A DNA stretch of 64,000 nucleotides from Duganella zoogloeoides. GTDB taxonomy: Bacteria > Pseudomonadota > Gammaproteobacteria > Burkholderiales > Burkholderiaceae_D. The notes beneath the pieces were generated by a model. That model searched no databases and had not been told where the DNA came from. It saw nothing but the letters and a program-made list of their open reading frames with translations. Both the position numbers and the translations under genes were made by a program. Positions 26,333-35,340 of this stretch are shown here, in pieces. How positions within the stretch are numbered: position 1 is the first letter of the stretch; the number at the start of each line of letters is the position of its first letter. The stretch spans positions 3,844,001 through 3,908,000 of the forward strand of contig NZ_CP140152.1 in the NCBI RefSeq assembly GCF_034479515.1, read 5' to 3'.

Positions 26333-28015
26333 GTGAACGATCAGGACCAGCAAGTGGGCGCGACACAAACAACAGCACAGCAGGATGCCCCCGCCAGCCC
26401 TTCGCGCCGGCGCATTTTCCAGGCTGCTGCCGCCACCGGCATCGCTACTACCCTGCCAGCCGTCGCCACCCTGGCTGAAGCAACCACCAAGCCCGCCATC
26501 ACCAGCGGCTCGCTCGACGCCAAGCTCAAGGCCAACGTCAAGAACGTGGTCGTGATCTACCTGGAAAACCGCAGCTTCAACAACCTGTTCGCCGACTTCC
26601 CCGGCACCGCCCAGCCGCTGTCCGAAGTGCCGGCCGCCGCTTACGTGCAACGCGACCGCGATGGTTCGGTGCTGGCCACCTTGCCCAAGGTATGGGGCGG
26701 CATGGTGCCCGAGCAGCAAAATATCGGCGGTACCGACTACCTGATCAAGGAAGACCAGATCAAGGACCTGCCCAACGCGCCGTTCAAATTGAGCGACACG
26801 GCTGGCAAGCCACTGCCCGAGGCGATCATCACGCGCGACCTGGTGCACCGCTTCTATAACAACCAGATGCAGATCAACGGCGGCAAGAACGACGGCTTTG
26901 CCGCGTGGGCCGACAGCGGCGGCCTGGTGATGGGCCATTACGGCGAGACGTCGAAAAACCTCAACCTGTGGCAGATCGCGCGCCAGTACACGCTGTGCGA
27001 CAACTTCTTCATGGCAGCCTTTGGCGGCTCGTACATGAACCACCAGTTCCTGGTCACCGGCCGCGCCAACGAATACTTCAACGCCGCCGACACCGCCGCC
27101 AAAAAGAAGATCGCGGTGCTGGAAGACGGACCGCAAGGCGTGCGCCTGGCCGTCAAACCCGACTCGCCCAAGTCGGCGCTGGACGGCAAACCCCACTACG
27201 TCAACGACGGCGCCATCACGCCGGACGGCTACGTGGTCAACACCATGGCGCCGCCGTATCAGCCCAGCTATATCCGCCCGGCCTACGACGGCGATCCGCT
27301 GGCTGCCGATCCGGCCGACGCCAACACGCTGCCGCCGCAAACCTACGACACCATCGGCGACCTGCTGTCGCGCAAGGGCGTGAGCTGGGCGTGGTATGGC
27401 GGCGGCTGGCAAGCGGCCCTCGATCGCAAGGGCGGCGGCAGCAAGCCTAACTTCCAGTTCCACCACCAGCCGTTCAACTACTTCAAGCAGTTCGCACCCG
27501 GCACCGCTGCGCGCGCCGAGCACCTGCGCGACGGCGGCCTCGGTGACAGCCCGATCTCGAACAAATTCATCGCCGCAGCGGTAGCGGGCAAACTGCCGGC
27601 CGTGACGTTCTACAAACCGCAGGGCAACCTGAATCTGCACGCCGGTTATTCGGACATCGAATCGGGCGACGCCCACATCGCCAACGTGATCGAGCACCTG
27701 AAAAAATCCCCGCAATGGAACAACATGGTGGTGGTGATCACGTTCGACGAAAACGGCGGCTGGTGGGACCACGTGGCGCCGCCCAAGGGCGACCGCTGGG
27801 GTCCGGGCTCGCGCATTCCGGCCATCGTCATCTCGCCGTTCTCGAAGAAGGGCCAGGTCGATCACAGCTTCTACGATACGACATCGATCCTGCGCTTCAT
27901 CACGCGCCTGCACGGCCTGCCGCTGCTGCAGGGGCTCAAGGTGCGCAACGAGGCGTTTGCGGCCAACCACGCCACGCCGCCAGGCGATTTGACTGGCGCG
28001 TTGAGCTTCCGCTAA
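26333..28015 (+). CDS. Tat-exported acid phosphatase / phosphoesterase (AcpA / phospholipase C superfamily)
   Basis: This 560-residue protein belongs to the PF04185 phosphoesterase group. It has a twin-arginine leader (SPSRRRIFQAAAATGIATT) near residues 22-40, then the metal and catalytic segment VVVIYLENRSFNNLF, a second metal segment ITFDENGGWWDHVAPP and the terminal SILRFITRLHGL. It should be folded in the cytoplasm, exported to the periplasm and hydrolyse phosphate esters, helping phosphate scavenging. The start codon is GTG at 26333, set by AAGGAG at 26321-26326. Confidence 0.88.
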   Translation: MNDQDQQVGATQTTAQQDAPASPSRRRIFQAAAATGIATTLPAVATLAEATTKPAITSGSLDAKLKANVKNVVVIYLENRSFNNLFADFPGTAQPLSEVPAAAYVQRDRDGSVLATLPKVWGGMVPEQQNIGGTDYLIKEDQIKDLPNAPFKLSDTAGKPLPEAIITRDLVHRFYNNQMQINGGKNDGFAAWADSGGLVMGHYGETSKNLNLWQIARQYTLCDNFFMAAFGGSYMNHQFLVTGRANEYFNAADTAAKKKIAVLEDGPQGVRLAVKPDSPKSALDGKPHYVNDGAITPDGYVVNTMAPPYQPSYIRPAYDGDPLAADPADANTLPPQTYDTIGDLLSRKGVSWAWYGGGWQAALDRKGGGSKPNFQFHHQPFNYFKQFAPGTAARAEHLRDGGLGDSPISNKFIAAAVAGKLPAVTFYKPQGNLNLHAGYSDIESGDAHIANVIEHLKKSPQWNNMVVVITFDENGGWWDHVAPPKGDRWGPGSRIPAIVISPFSKKGQVDHSFYDTTSILRFITRLHGLPLLQGLKVRNEAFAANHATPPGDLTGALSFR

Positions 28016-28059
28016 AGGTTTTTTGCCCACGCGCTTTGTGATACACTGCGCGCTTCACT

Positions 28060-28095
28060 GAGCCCGACTCTCGCAGCCGGGCTTTTGTTTTGAGC
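28060..28095 (+). terminator. Terminator downstream of the phosphoesterase
   Basis: AGCCCG and CGGGCT arms around a 10-14 base loop are followed by TTTTGTTTT. A TGATACACT -10-like sequence just before it could alternatively make a very short RNA. Confidence 0.65.
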
Positions 28096-28135
28096 GACGC
28101 TTTTTGGAAATGCGTCGTGGGCACGAGATTGCGCA

Positions 28136-28360
28136 ATGAGAGATAAAAAAGACAACGCCACGTTCGACCTGCCCGGTTTCGGCCCGGCCGCGCCGCTCGA
28201 ACCGGAAGCCAAACGGCCGCCAGCGCCACGTCCGCGCAGGTCTGGCCTCAAGCAGGAACAGCTCGAACTGCTCGAGCCGACCGACAACTCGGGCTTGCCG
28301 GTCTGGGTGCGCGACGACAAGCTCGATCTCACCGGCTTGCCCGTATGGGCGCCGGATTAA
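28136..28360 (+). CDS. Small hypothetical protein with duplicated GLPVW motif, 74 aa
   Basis: The protein is hydrophilic and proline/arginine-rich at first (KRPPAPRPRRSG), then carries two copies of a short motif, NSGLPVWVRDD and LTGLPVWAPD, at the C-terminus. It looks disordered apart from these. The ribosome site is weak. I do not recognise the family; the repeated GLPVW suggests a peptide-docking tail. Confidence 0.55.
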   Translation: MRDKKDNATFDLPGFGPAAPLEPEAKRPPAPRPRRSGLKQEQLELLEPTDNSGLPVWVRDDKLDLTGLPVWAPD

Positions 28361-28472
28361 GCGCCCGATTAAGCATCACCCGTAATACCTTCAGCATCCC
28401 CTCACACAGCATCAGGGCCGGAACGGAGCCTGTTAGACTGTGCCAACGTCCTTTTTGAACAGGTCTGACACC

Positions 28473-29918
28473 ATGACATCCACCGACACCTTCGCGCCCG
28501 ACCAGCAAGACGACGCGACCTCCTTCGCCAGCCTGGCGCTCAATCCCGCGCTGCTGGAAAACCTCGATACGCTCGGCTACAAGGAAATGACCACCATCCA
28601 GGCCCAAAGCCTGCCGTCGGTGCTCGCCGGCCGCGACCTGATCGCGCAAGCGAAAACCGGCAGCGGCAAGACCGCCGCCTTCGGCCTCGGTATCCTGAAT
28701 AAACTCAATCCGGCGTGGTTCGCGGTGCAGGCACTGGTGCTGTGCCCTACCCGCGAGCTGGCCGACCAGGTGGCCAACGAGCTGCGCCGCCTGGCGCGCA
28801 GCACCGGCAACGTCAAGGTGCTGGTACTCACCGGCGGCTCGCCGATGCGCCCGCAGATCGCTTCGCTCGAACACGGCGCCCACATCATCGTCGGCACGCC
28901 GGGCCGCGTGCGCGACCACCTGGGCCGCGCCACGCTCGACCTGTCCAAGGTCGAAACCCTGGTGCTCGATGAAGCGGACCGCATGACCGACATGGGCTTC
29001 TACGACGAAATCGCCGGCATCGTCAGCGCCTGTCCGAAGCGCCGCCAGACCTTGCTGTTCTCGGCGACCTACCCGGACGACATCCGCCGCGCCACCGATT
29101 CCTTCCTGGTCGATCCGGTCGAAGTGACGGTGCAGGCGCAGCACGACAACAGCCAGATCGAGCAGCTGTTCTTCGAAATCGGTTTCGACAACCGCAACCA
29201 GGCCGTGGCCACGCTGCTGGGCCACTACAAGCCGGTGTCGGCGATTGCCTTCTGCAACACCAAGGTGCAGTGCCGCGAACTGACCGAGCACCTGCGCGAA
29301 CAGGGCTTCACGGCGCTGGCCTTGTACGGCGAACTGGAACAGCGCGAGCGCGACGAGATCCTGGTGCTGTTCGCCAACCGCAGCTGCTCGGTGCTGGTCG
29401 CCACCGACGTCGCCGCGCGCGGCCTCGATATCCCGAACCTGGAAGCGGTGATCAACGTCGATGTCTCGAAAGACACCGAAGTGCACATCCACCGCGTGGG
29501 CCGCACCGGCCGTGGCGGCGAAAAAGGCCTGGCGCTGTCGCTGTGCGCGCCGAACGAGAAAAAATGGGTCAAGCTGATCGAGGAATACCAGAGCGCGCCG
29601 GTCGAATGGTACGACCTGAAAAGCCTGGACGGCGGCGACTACGGCGTCGATCCGGCGCCGATGATGACCTTGGTGATCAGCGGCGGCAAAAAGGACAAGC
29701 TGCGCCCCGGCGACCTGCTGGGCGCCCTCACCGGCGAAGCGGGCCTGAGCAAGGAGCAGGTGGGCAAGATCAACGTGTTCGAGTTCCAGACCTACGTGGC
29801 GCTCGACCGCCGCGTGGCGTACGAGGCGTTTGATCGCCTGAGCAGGAACAACCCGCTCGGCGGCGACTTTGGCGCCATCAAGGGCCGCAACTTCAAGATG
29901 CGGTTCATCGAGGTTTAA
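28473..29918 (+). CDS. dbpA: ATP-dependent RNA helicase DbpA
   Basis: DbpA is a DEAD-box helicase that remodels hairpin 92 of 23S rRNA during 50S assembly. The 481-residue protein has the Q motif, AKTGSGKT (motif I), PTRELADQ, DEAD as LVLDEADRM, SAT, ARGLD and HRVGRTGR, followed from about residue 405 by the DbpA-specific RNA-binding domain (KDKLRPGDLLGALTGEAGL, GKINVFEFQTYVAL). The ATG at 28473 is chosen on family N-terminus; the frame is open 33 bases further upstream. A strong terminator follows immediately. Confidence 0.95.
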   Translation: MTSTDTFAPDQQDDATSFASLALNPALLENLDTLGYKEMTTIQAQSLPSVLAGRDLIAQAKTGSGKTAAFGLGILNKLNPAWFAVQALVLCPTRELADQVANELRRLARSTGNVKVLVLTGGSPMRPQIASLEHGAHIIVGTPGRVRDHLGRATLDLSKVETLVLDEADRMTDMGFYDEIAGIVSACPKRRQTLLFSATYPDDIRRATDSFLVDPVEVTVQAQHDNSQIEQLFFEIGFDNRNQAVATLLGHYKPVSAIAFCNTKVQCRELTEHLREQGFTALALYGELEQRERDEILVLFANRSCSVLVATDVAARGLDIPNLEAVINVDVSKDTEVHIHRVGRTGRGGEKGLALSLCAPNEKKWVKLIEEYQSAPVEWYDLKSLDGGDYGVDPAPMMTLVISGGKKDKLRPGDLLGALTGEAGLSKEQVGKINVFEFQTYVALDRRVAYEAFDRLSRNNPLGGDFGAIKGRNFKMRFIEV

Positions 29919-29945
29919 AAAAAGCCGGCGCGAGCCGGCTTTTTG
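29919..29945. terminator. Bidirectional terminator between dbpA and the MFS gene
   Basis: AAAGCCGGC and GCCGGCTTT arms with a GCGA loop, flanked by A and T runs, lie between the convergent stop codons at 29918 and 29949. Confidence 0.9.
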
Positions 29946-29948
29946 ACA

Positions 29949-31172
29949 TCAGCGCTTGTGCTGCTCGATATGCGGCAGCAGCACCGTCAATATCCCCAGC
30001 AGCGGCAGGTACGAACACAGTTGGTACACGTAGGCGATGCCCGCCACGTCGGCGATGTGGCCCATGGCCGCCGCGCCGATGCCGCTCACGCCGAACATCA
30101 GGCCAAAGAAGATTCCCGCGATCATGCCCACCTTGCCCGGCATGAGCTCCTGTGCGAACACCACGATGGCGGAAAACGCCGACGAGATCACAAAGCCGAT
30201 CACCACTGTCAGCACGGCGGTCCAGAACAGGTCCACGTACGGCAACGCCAGCGTGAAAGGCGCAGCACCGAGGATCGACATCCAGATCACGCGCTTGCGG
30301 CCAATACGGTCGCCGATCGGGCCGCCCATGAAGGTGCCTGCCGCCACGGCGGCCAGAAACAGGAACAGGTACATCTGCGCCGACGACACCGATACGCCGA
30401 ATTTATCAATCAGGTAGAACGTGTAGTAGCTGCTCAGGCTCGACATGTAGATGTACTTCGAGAAGACCAGCAGCGCCAGCACGGCCAGCGCGCCATACAC
30501 GCGCGCTTTGGGCAGCGGCGACTGTGCCACGACCGCCTTCTTGCGCGGCAAGCTGGCCAGGTGGGCGCTGTGCCAGCGGCTCACGTACACCAGCACCGCA
30601 AACGCCACGCCGACCAGCACCGCGAACCAGCCGATATTGCCCTGGCCACGACCGATGATGATGGCGGCGGCCAGCACGGGACCCAACGCCGAGCCGACAT
30701 TGCCGCCCACCTGGAACAGCGACTGCGCAAAGCCGAAACGTCCGCCCGACGCAGTGCGCGCCACGCGCGAGGCCTCGGGGTGGAAGGTCGAGGAACCCAC
30801 GCCGATCAGCGCGGCCGATACCAGCAGTGCCGGGAAGCTGTGCGCCACCGCCATCATCAGCACGCCGATGAAGGTGGCCACCATCCCAGCCGGCAGCAGG
30901 TACGGCATCGGACGGCGGTCGGTGTACAGGCCGATCCACGGTTGCAGCAGCGACGCGGTGCACTGGAACGTCAGCGTGATCAGGCCGACCTGGGTGAACG
31001 ACAGGCCGAATTCCGCCTTGAGCATGGGGTAGATCGACGGCAGCATGGCCTGCACCAGGTCGTTGAGCAGGTGCGCAAAAGCGACCGCGCCGAGGATTTG
31101 CATGACGGTCTGGGACTGGGTAGCGGGCGCGCTTCGTGGCGGCGCGGAGGCTGTGGCAGCAGTGGAGTTCAT
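29949..31172 (-). CDS. MFS transporter, fosmidomycin-resistance protein (Fsr) family
   Basis: This 407-residue inner-membrane carrier is of the Fsr family, recognised by FAHLLNDLVQAMLPSIYPML, LYTDRRPMPYLLPAGM, GVGSSTFHPEASRVAR and SLFQVGGNVGSALGP. Family members are drug/proton antiporters; fosmidomycin itself need not be the substrate. It diverges from a cupin-AraC regulator at 31255 with 82 bases between starts. This repeats the layout at 4490-6605, and both transporters are 407 residues. Confidence 0.9.
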   Translation of the reverse strand: MNSTAATASAPPRSAPATQSQTVMQILGAVAFAHLLNDLVQAMLPSIYPMLKAEFGLSFTQVGLITLTFQCTASLLQPWIGLYTDRRPMPYLLPAGMVATFIGVLMMAVAHSFPALLVSAALIGVGSSTFHPEASRVARTASGGRFGFAQSLFQVGGNVGSALGPVLAAAIIIGRGQGNIGWFAVLVGVAFAVLVYVSRWHSAHLASLPRKKAVVAQSPLPKARVYGALAVLALLVFSKYIYMSSLSSYYTFYLIDKFGVSVSSAQMYLFLFLAAVAAGTFMGGPIGDRIGRKRVIWMSILGAAPFTLALPYVDLFWTAVLTVVIGFVISSAFSAIVVFAQELMPGKVGMIAGIFFGLMFGVSGIGAAAMGHIADVAGIAYVYQLCSYLPLLGILTVLLPHIEQHKR

Positions 31173-31254
31173 GGAGACACCTTGTTATGAAGAGCTGGAA
31201 GTGTAATATGGCTGGCAACACCGGATATTCCAATCTTCGTCTAGAAAGTGACAA

Positions 31255-32058
31255 ATGGCTTCTCCCGAACGCAGTAGCGACCACCGCGACTACCAGCGGG
31301 TGCCGCGCGTCGTCACGGCCATGGCGCGTGATGAACAGCATGGCGTCACCGTCAAGCCGCACAGCCACGAACGCGCGCAGCTGCTGTACGCCACGGCAGG
31401 CCTGATGCGGGTGAACACGGACCTCGGTGTGTGGATCCTGCCGCCGCGCCGCGCGTTGTTCATCCCGCCCGGTGTCGTGCACTACTGGACCTCGATGAGC
31501 AAGGTGACCATGCGTACCATCTACATCGAACCATCGGCGGCGGCCAGCTACGGCAACACCTGCCGCCTGATCGAGGTGAGCGCCCTGCTGCGGCAGTTGA
31601 TCCTGGCGCTGCTGGAAGAGCCGATCGAATACCCGATTCCCGGCCGCGGCGAACACCTGGCCATGCTGATCCTCTCGGAACTGGCAGCAGCTGAGACAGT
31701 GCCCATTGCCATCCCGTGGCCGCGCGACCGGCGCCTGGTGGCCGTGTGCGACGCCATCGTGGCCGATCCCGGCAGCGCCCGCACCATCGAGGACCATGCC
31801 GCCGACGTGGGCGCCAGCGCGCGCACGCTGATCCGGTTATTCCCGCAGGAGACCGGCCTGCACTACCGCCAGTGGGTGCAGCAGGTGCACCTGGCCGAGG
31901 CGTTCGGCCGGCTGGCGCAAGGCCACAGCGTGGGCGCCATCGCGGCGGCACTCGGGTATGCGAGTCCCAGCGCGTTTACCGCCATGTTCCGCCGCATCCT
32001 GGGCAAAACGCCGCAGCACTACCTGACGGAATGGCGCACACCCGTCGAAGTGGAGTAA
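31255..32058 (+). CDS. AraC-family transcriptional regulator with cupin sensor (second copy of the design)
   Basis: This is a 267-residue regulator. The cupin part has VKPHSHERAQLLYATAGLMRV and PPRRALFIPPGVVHYW; the C-terminal helix-turn-helix pair includes TIEDHAADVGASARTLIRLF and VGAIAAALGYASPSAFTAMFRR. It is clearly the same family and architecture as the regulator at 5820-6605. It likely controls the divergent Fsr-type transporter. No strong ribosome site precedes the ATG. Confidence 0.9.
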   Translation: MASPERSSDHRDYQRVPRVVTAMARDEQHGVTVKPHSHERAQLLYATAGLMRVNTDLGVWILPPRRALFIPPGVVHYWTSMSKVTMRTIYIEPSAAASYGNTCRLIEVSALLRQLILALLEEPIEYPIPGRGEHLAMLILSELAAAETVPIAIPWPRDRRLVAVCDAIVADPGSARTIEDHAADVGASARTLIRLFPQETGLHYRQWVQQVHLAEAFGRLAQGHSVGAIAAALGYASPSAFTAMFRRILGKTPQHYLTEWRTPVEVE

Positions 32059-32102
32059 TCAATACCGGGACCTGCGGCGCGATCAACTACAATGCAGCGA
32101 TC

Positions 32103-32882
32103 ATGGAAAAACTCATCGCCGAGCTCAGAAGGCTCTACCTCCCCGACAGCCAGCACCCGGTGACCGCCGCGCTGGAAGACCACCTGCGCGCCAACACCAC
32201 CCTGGCCATCGACCTTGCCACCAACGGCGGTACGGCGACCGCCACGGCGCGCGCGCTGGCGCTCGATTTCCCGCGCGCCGCCGACGAGCAGCACTGGCTG
32301 CTGCTGTGCGACGTGGCCAACGCGCTGCAACAGGATCTGAAATTGCCGGCGCCGGCCGTCAGCGTCAACGGCGCCGACAAGTACAACCTGTGGCTATCCT
32401 TCGCGCAGCCGGTACCCTTGGCGCGGCTGCGCCGCTTCCACGCCCTGCTGCACCAGGCATATTTCGCCGACCTCGATGCGGCGTCCGGCGCCACCGTGGT
32501 GGAAATGCCGCCCTGCCTGCACCAGCGCAGCGGCTTGTGGGCCGCGTTCATCAACCCCGCCATGGGCGCGTCGCTGGCCGAAGACCTGGGACTGGAGATG
32601 CCGCCGCCGATCAGCGCACAGGCCGCGTTCCTGCAGGGCCTCGACAGCATCACCGCCGAGCAGTTCGAGCATGCGATGCAGGTGCTGCAAGCGGCCCCCG
32701 GCAACGCAGCTGCGCCAGCCCAGGCGGTCACCGCCAAGACCGCGACGCTGGCCCCGGCAGCCGGTGGCGACAACGCGTCAGGACTCCTGCTGCAGCACGC
32801 CACGCTAGAAGACATCGTGGCCGAACTCCACCGGCGCAACATCGAACCGACGCTGCGCCACGTGTTGCATCGCCAAGCTTAG
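32103..32882 (+). CDS. Hypothetical protein, 259 aa, with faint primase-polymerase-like motif
   Basis: The protein begins MEKLIAELRRLYLPDSQHP. It has a helical first third, a central segment VNGADKYNLWLSFAQPVPL (about residues 87-105), then PPCLHQRSGLWAAFINPAMG and a helical Ala-rich end. The central text loosely resembles the S...YHLWLFF.EPVPA strand of archaeo-eukaryotic primase-polymerase proteins, but the acidic catalytic residues are not evident. I would not assign a function. It begins 44 bases after the AraC gene, and its stop overlaps the convergent amidase stop by four bases. Confidence 0.6.
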   Translation: MEKLIAELRRLYLPDSQHPVTAALEDHLRANTTLAIDLATNGGTATATARALALDFPRAADEQHWLLLCDVANALQQDLKLPAPAVSVNGADKYNLWLSFAQPVPLARLRRFHALLHQAYFADLDAASGATVVEMPPCLHQRSGLWAAFINPAMGASLAEDLGLEMPPPISAQAAFLQGLDSITAEQFEHAMQVLQAAPGNAAAPAQAVTAKTATLAPAAGGDNASGLLLQHATLEDIVAELHRRNIEPTLRHVLHRQA

Positions 32883-34477
32883 CGCACCGCCAGCGAAACG
32901 CTGGCCTTGAACTGCGGCGCGCGCCGGTGCAGCGTGGCCTGCTCGTACGAATACGCCATGCGGATCAGCGCAGCCTCGCTGTAGGCCGCGCCCACGAACG
33001 ACAGCCCCACCGGCAAGCCATGCACCTGCCCTGCCGGCACGGTGATGTGCGGGTAGCCGGCCACCGCCGCCGGCGACGAGAAGCTGCCGCCGTAATGGTC
33101 GCCATTGATGAAATCCGTCAGCCACGCGAGGCCGCCGGTGGGCGCCACCAGCGCGTCCAGCTTGTGCTCCTTCATCACCTGGTCGATACCTTCCGTGCGC
33201 GCGTAGCGGCCGTTGTTGACCAGCGCTTCACGGTAGGCCGGTGCATCTAGACCATCCTTGGCCTGTGCGCGTTCGAGGTACTCCTGGCCGAAGTACGGCA
33301 TCTCTTCCTGCGCATGCGTGCGGTTGAAGGCGATGACGTCGGCCATGTTGGCCACCTGCGCATGCGGCGCATATTCCTTCAGGTACGCTGCCAGTCCCGC
33401 CTTGAATTCGTACAGCAGCACCTCGGTCTCCGAGTCGCCATACTTGTCGCTGTTGGGCACTTCCACCTCGACCAGCACCGCGCCCTGCGCGCTCAACTCG
33501 TCGAGCGCCTTGGCGATCACGGCATCGACCTCCACGCTGCGGCCGAAGAAATTGCGCGCCACGCCCAGGCGCTTGCCCTGCAAGCCACCGCGCTCCAGCG
33601 CCGCCAGGTAATTGACCGGTTTCGTTTCGCGGGTGGCCGCATCGCGCGGGTCGGCGCCGGCGAGCGCGGTCAGCAACGCCGCCGCGTCGGCCACGGTGCG
33701 CGCCATCGGCCCGGCCGTGTCCTGCGAATGGGCGATCGGGATGATGCCGCTGCGGCTCACCAGCCCCAGGGTCGGCTTGATGCCCACCACGCCGCAGATC
33801 GATGCCGGCGAGACGATCGAGCCATCGGTCTCGGTGCCCACGGCCAGCGTGGCCAGACCGGCGGCAATCGCCGCGCCCGAGCCGGAACTCGAGCCGCTGC
33901 AATTGCGATCGAGCGCATACGGGTTGCGCGTGAGGCCACCGCGCGCGCTCCAGCCGCTCACCGACTGGGTGGAGCGCATATTGGCCCACTCGCTCAGATT
34001 GGTTTTGCCGATGATGATGGCGCCGGCGGCGCGCAGTTGCGCAGCCACGTGGGCGTCGCGCCGGGCGCGCACGCCGGCCAGCGCCAGCGATCCGGCAGTG
34101 GTGCTCATGCGGTCGCCGGTGGCGATGTTGTCCTTGAGTAGAACCGGGATGCCGTGCAGCGGACCGCGCACCCGCCCGGCGGTGCGTTCGCGGTCCATCT
34201 CCAGCGCCAGCTTGAGCGCTTCGGGATTGACCTCGATGATGGCGTTGATGCGCGGGCCGGCCTTGTCGATGTTGCGGATGCGGGCCAGGTACTGCGAGGT
34301 GAGTGCGTGCGACGTGAGCTTGCCGGCCTCCATTTGCTGCTGTTGCTCGCGCACGCCGGCTTCGAGAATGCCGCCGCTGGTCGGCTTGACTGCAGCCAGC
34401 GCCTTGCCGCTGCCTGCCACCGCACCTGCGGTCGCTCCCGCCACCACGCCCATCCGAACGAACTGCCTGCGATCCAT
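32879..34477 (-). CDS. Amidase-signature-family amidase, Tat-exported
   Basis: This 532-residue hydrolase has the Ser-Ser-Lys triad of the amidase signature family: the lysine in VLLKDNIATGD, SGSSSGSGAAIAAGLA, and TETDGSIVSPAS with the nucleophile. The start at the ATG 34477 gives a twin-arginine leader MDRRQFVRMGVVAGATAG and an AGSGKALAA cleavage-like end, so it should act in the periplasm. A TTG 15 bases upstream is the alternative. Substrate is unknown. It lies downstream of efp but beyond a strong terminator, so it is probably separately transcribed. Confidence 0.9.
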   Translation of the reverse strand: MDRRQFVRMGVVAGATAGAVAGSGKALAAVKPTSGGILEAGVREQQQQMEAGKLTSHALTSQYLARIRNIDKAGPRINAIIEVNPEALKLALEMDRERTAGRVRGPLHGIPVLLKDNIATGDRMSTTAGSLALAGVRARRDAHVAAQLRAAGAIIIGKTNLSEWANMRSTQSVSGWSARGGLTRNPYALDRNCSGSSSGSGAAIAAGLATLAVGTETDGSIVSPASICGVVGIKPTLGLVSRSGIIPIAHSQDTAGPMARTVADAAALLTALAGADPRDAATRETKPVNYLAALERGGLQGKRLGVARNFFGRSVEVDAVIAKALDELSAQGAVLVEVEVPNSDKYGDSETEVLLYEFKAGLAAYLKEYAPHAQVANMADVIAFNRTHAQEEMPYFGQEYLERAQAKDGLDAPAYREALVNNGRYARTEGIDQVMKEHKLDALVAPTGGLAWLTDFINGDHYGGSFSSPAAVAGYPHITVPAGQVHGLPVGLSFVGAAYSEAALIRMAYSYEQATLHRRAPQFKASVSLAVR

Positions 34478-34542
34478 GCCCACCCCTGTCAATTGAATTT
34501 GCTGCGCTGCATTAATATAGCAAAGCCTTATCGGTACAGGCG

Positions 34543-34571
34543 AAAAAAAAACGCCCCGGAGGGCGTTTTTC
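34543..34571 (-). terminator. Terminator of efp
   Basis: On the minus strand AACGCCC, a TCCG loop, GGGCGTT and a long T run, placed about 45 bases after the efp stop. Confidence 0.88.
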
Positions 34572-34615
34572 TGACGATCGTTCGATTACTCGATTGCTCG
34601 CGCTTGATTGCTCAA

Positions 34616-35191
34616 TTAGTTGCGAACGATTTTTTTGTATTCGTTGGTACGGGTGTCGATTTCGATGACGTCGTCCTGGCTCACGAACAGTGGCACTTGA
34701 ACCGTGAACTGCTTCGATTCGATGGCGTTTTCGATGCGCGCTTCTTTCAGTACGTTACCCGAGGTGTTGCCCTTGACTGCAGGCTCCGAGTACACGATCT
34801 GACGCTGGATGGTGGTTGGCAGTTCGACCGAGATGGCTTTGCCATCGTAGAAAACTGCTTCGCATTCCATACCGTCTTTCAGGTAGTTCAGTGCGTCGCC
34901 CAGGTTTTCTTCTTCGATTTCGTACTGTTCGTAGTCAGCGTCCATGAAGACGTACAGCGGGTCGGCGAAGTACGAGTAGGTCACTGGCTTTTTGTCCAGA
35001 ACCACGACGTCGAACTTGTCGTCGCCGCGGAACACGTTTTCCAGCGGGCTGTTGGTCAGAAGATTTTTCATCTTCCATTTGTAGGTGAAGCCGGTGCGGC
35101 TCGAACCGTTGACGTCCGAGCGCAGCACGATGAATGGCTTGGCATCGACCATGATGATGTTGCCGACACGAATTTCTTTTGCTGGTTTCAT
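34616..35191 (-). CDS. efp: Elongation factor P (arginine-type)
   Basis: EF-P relieves ribosome stalling at polyproline. The 191-residue protein has the three beta-barrel domains: KOW-like N-domain, the [10 protein letters not shown] segment, and the C-terminal [23 protein letters not shown] signature. The loop tip reads [11 protein letters not shown] with Arg at position 32 rather than lysine, the form activated by rhamnosylation. The matching enzyme gene earP lies just upstream on the same strand (35341-36486), confirming the modification type. Confidence 0.97.
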   Translation of the reverse strand: MKPAKEIRVGNIIMVDAKPFIVLRSDVNGSSRTGFTYKWKMKNLLTNSPLENVFRGDDKFDVVVLDKKPVTYSYFADPLYVFMDADYEQYEIEEENLGDALNYLKDGMECEAVFYDGKAISVELPTTIQRQIVYSEPAVKGNTSGNVLKEARIENAIESKQFTVQVPLFVSQDDVIEIDTRTNEYKKIVRN

Positions 35192-35340
35192 AGTAATTTA
35201 CTTAAAAATTTAAGTTGCGTAAAAATCATCTGCGCCGGGCGCAAGGCCATCAGCTCACGATTGATCAGGGTAAAAAATGTTCTAGAGATTAACCCGGCAT
35301 TATACCCGGGTTTTCTGGCGCAGCCTATCTTGGCCGTGGC

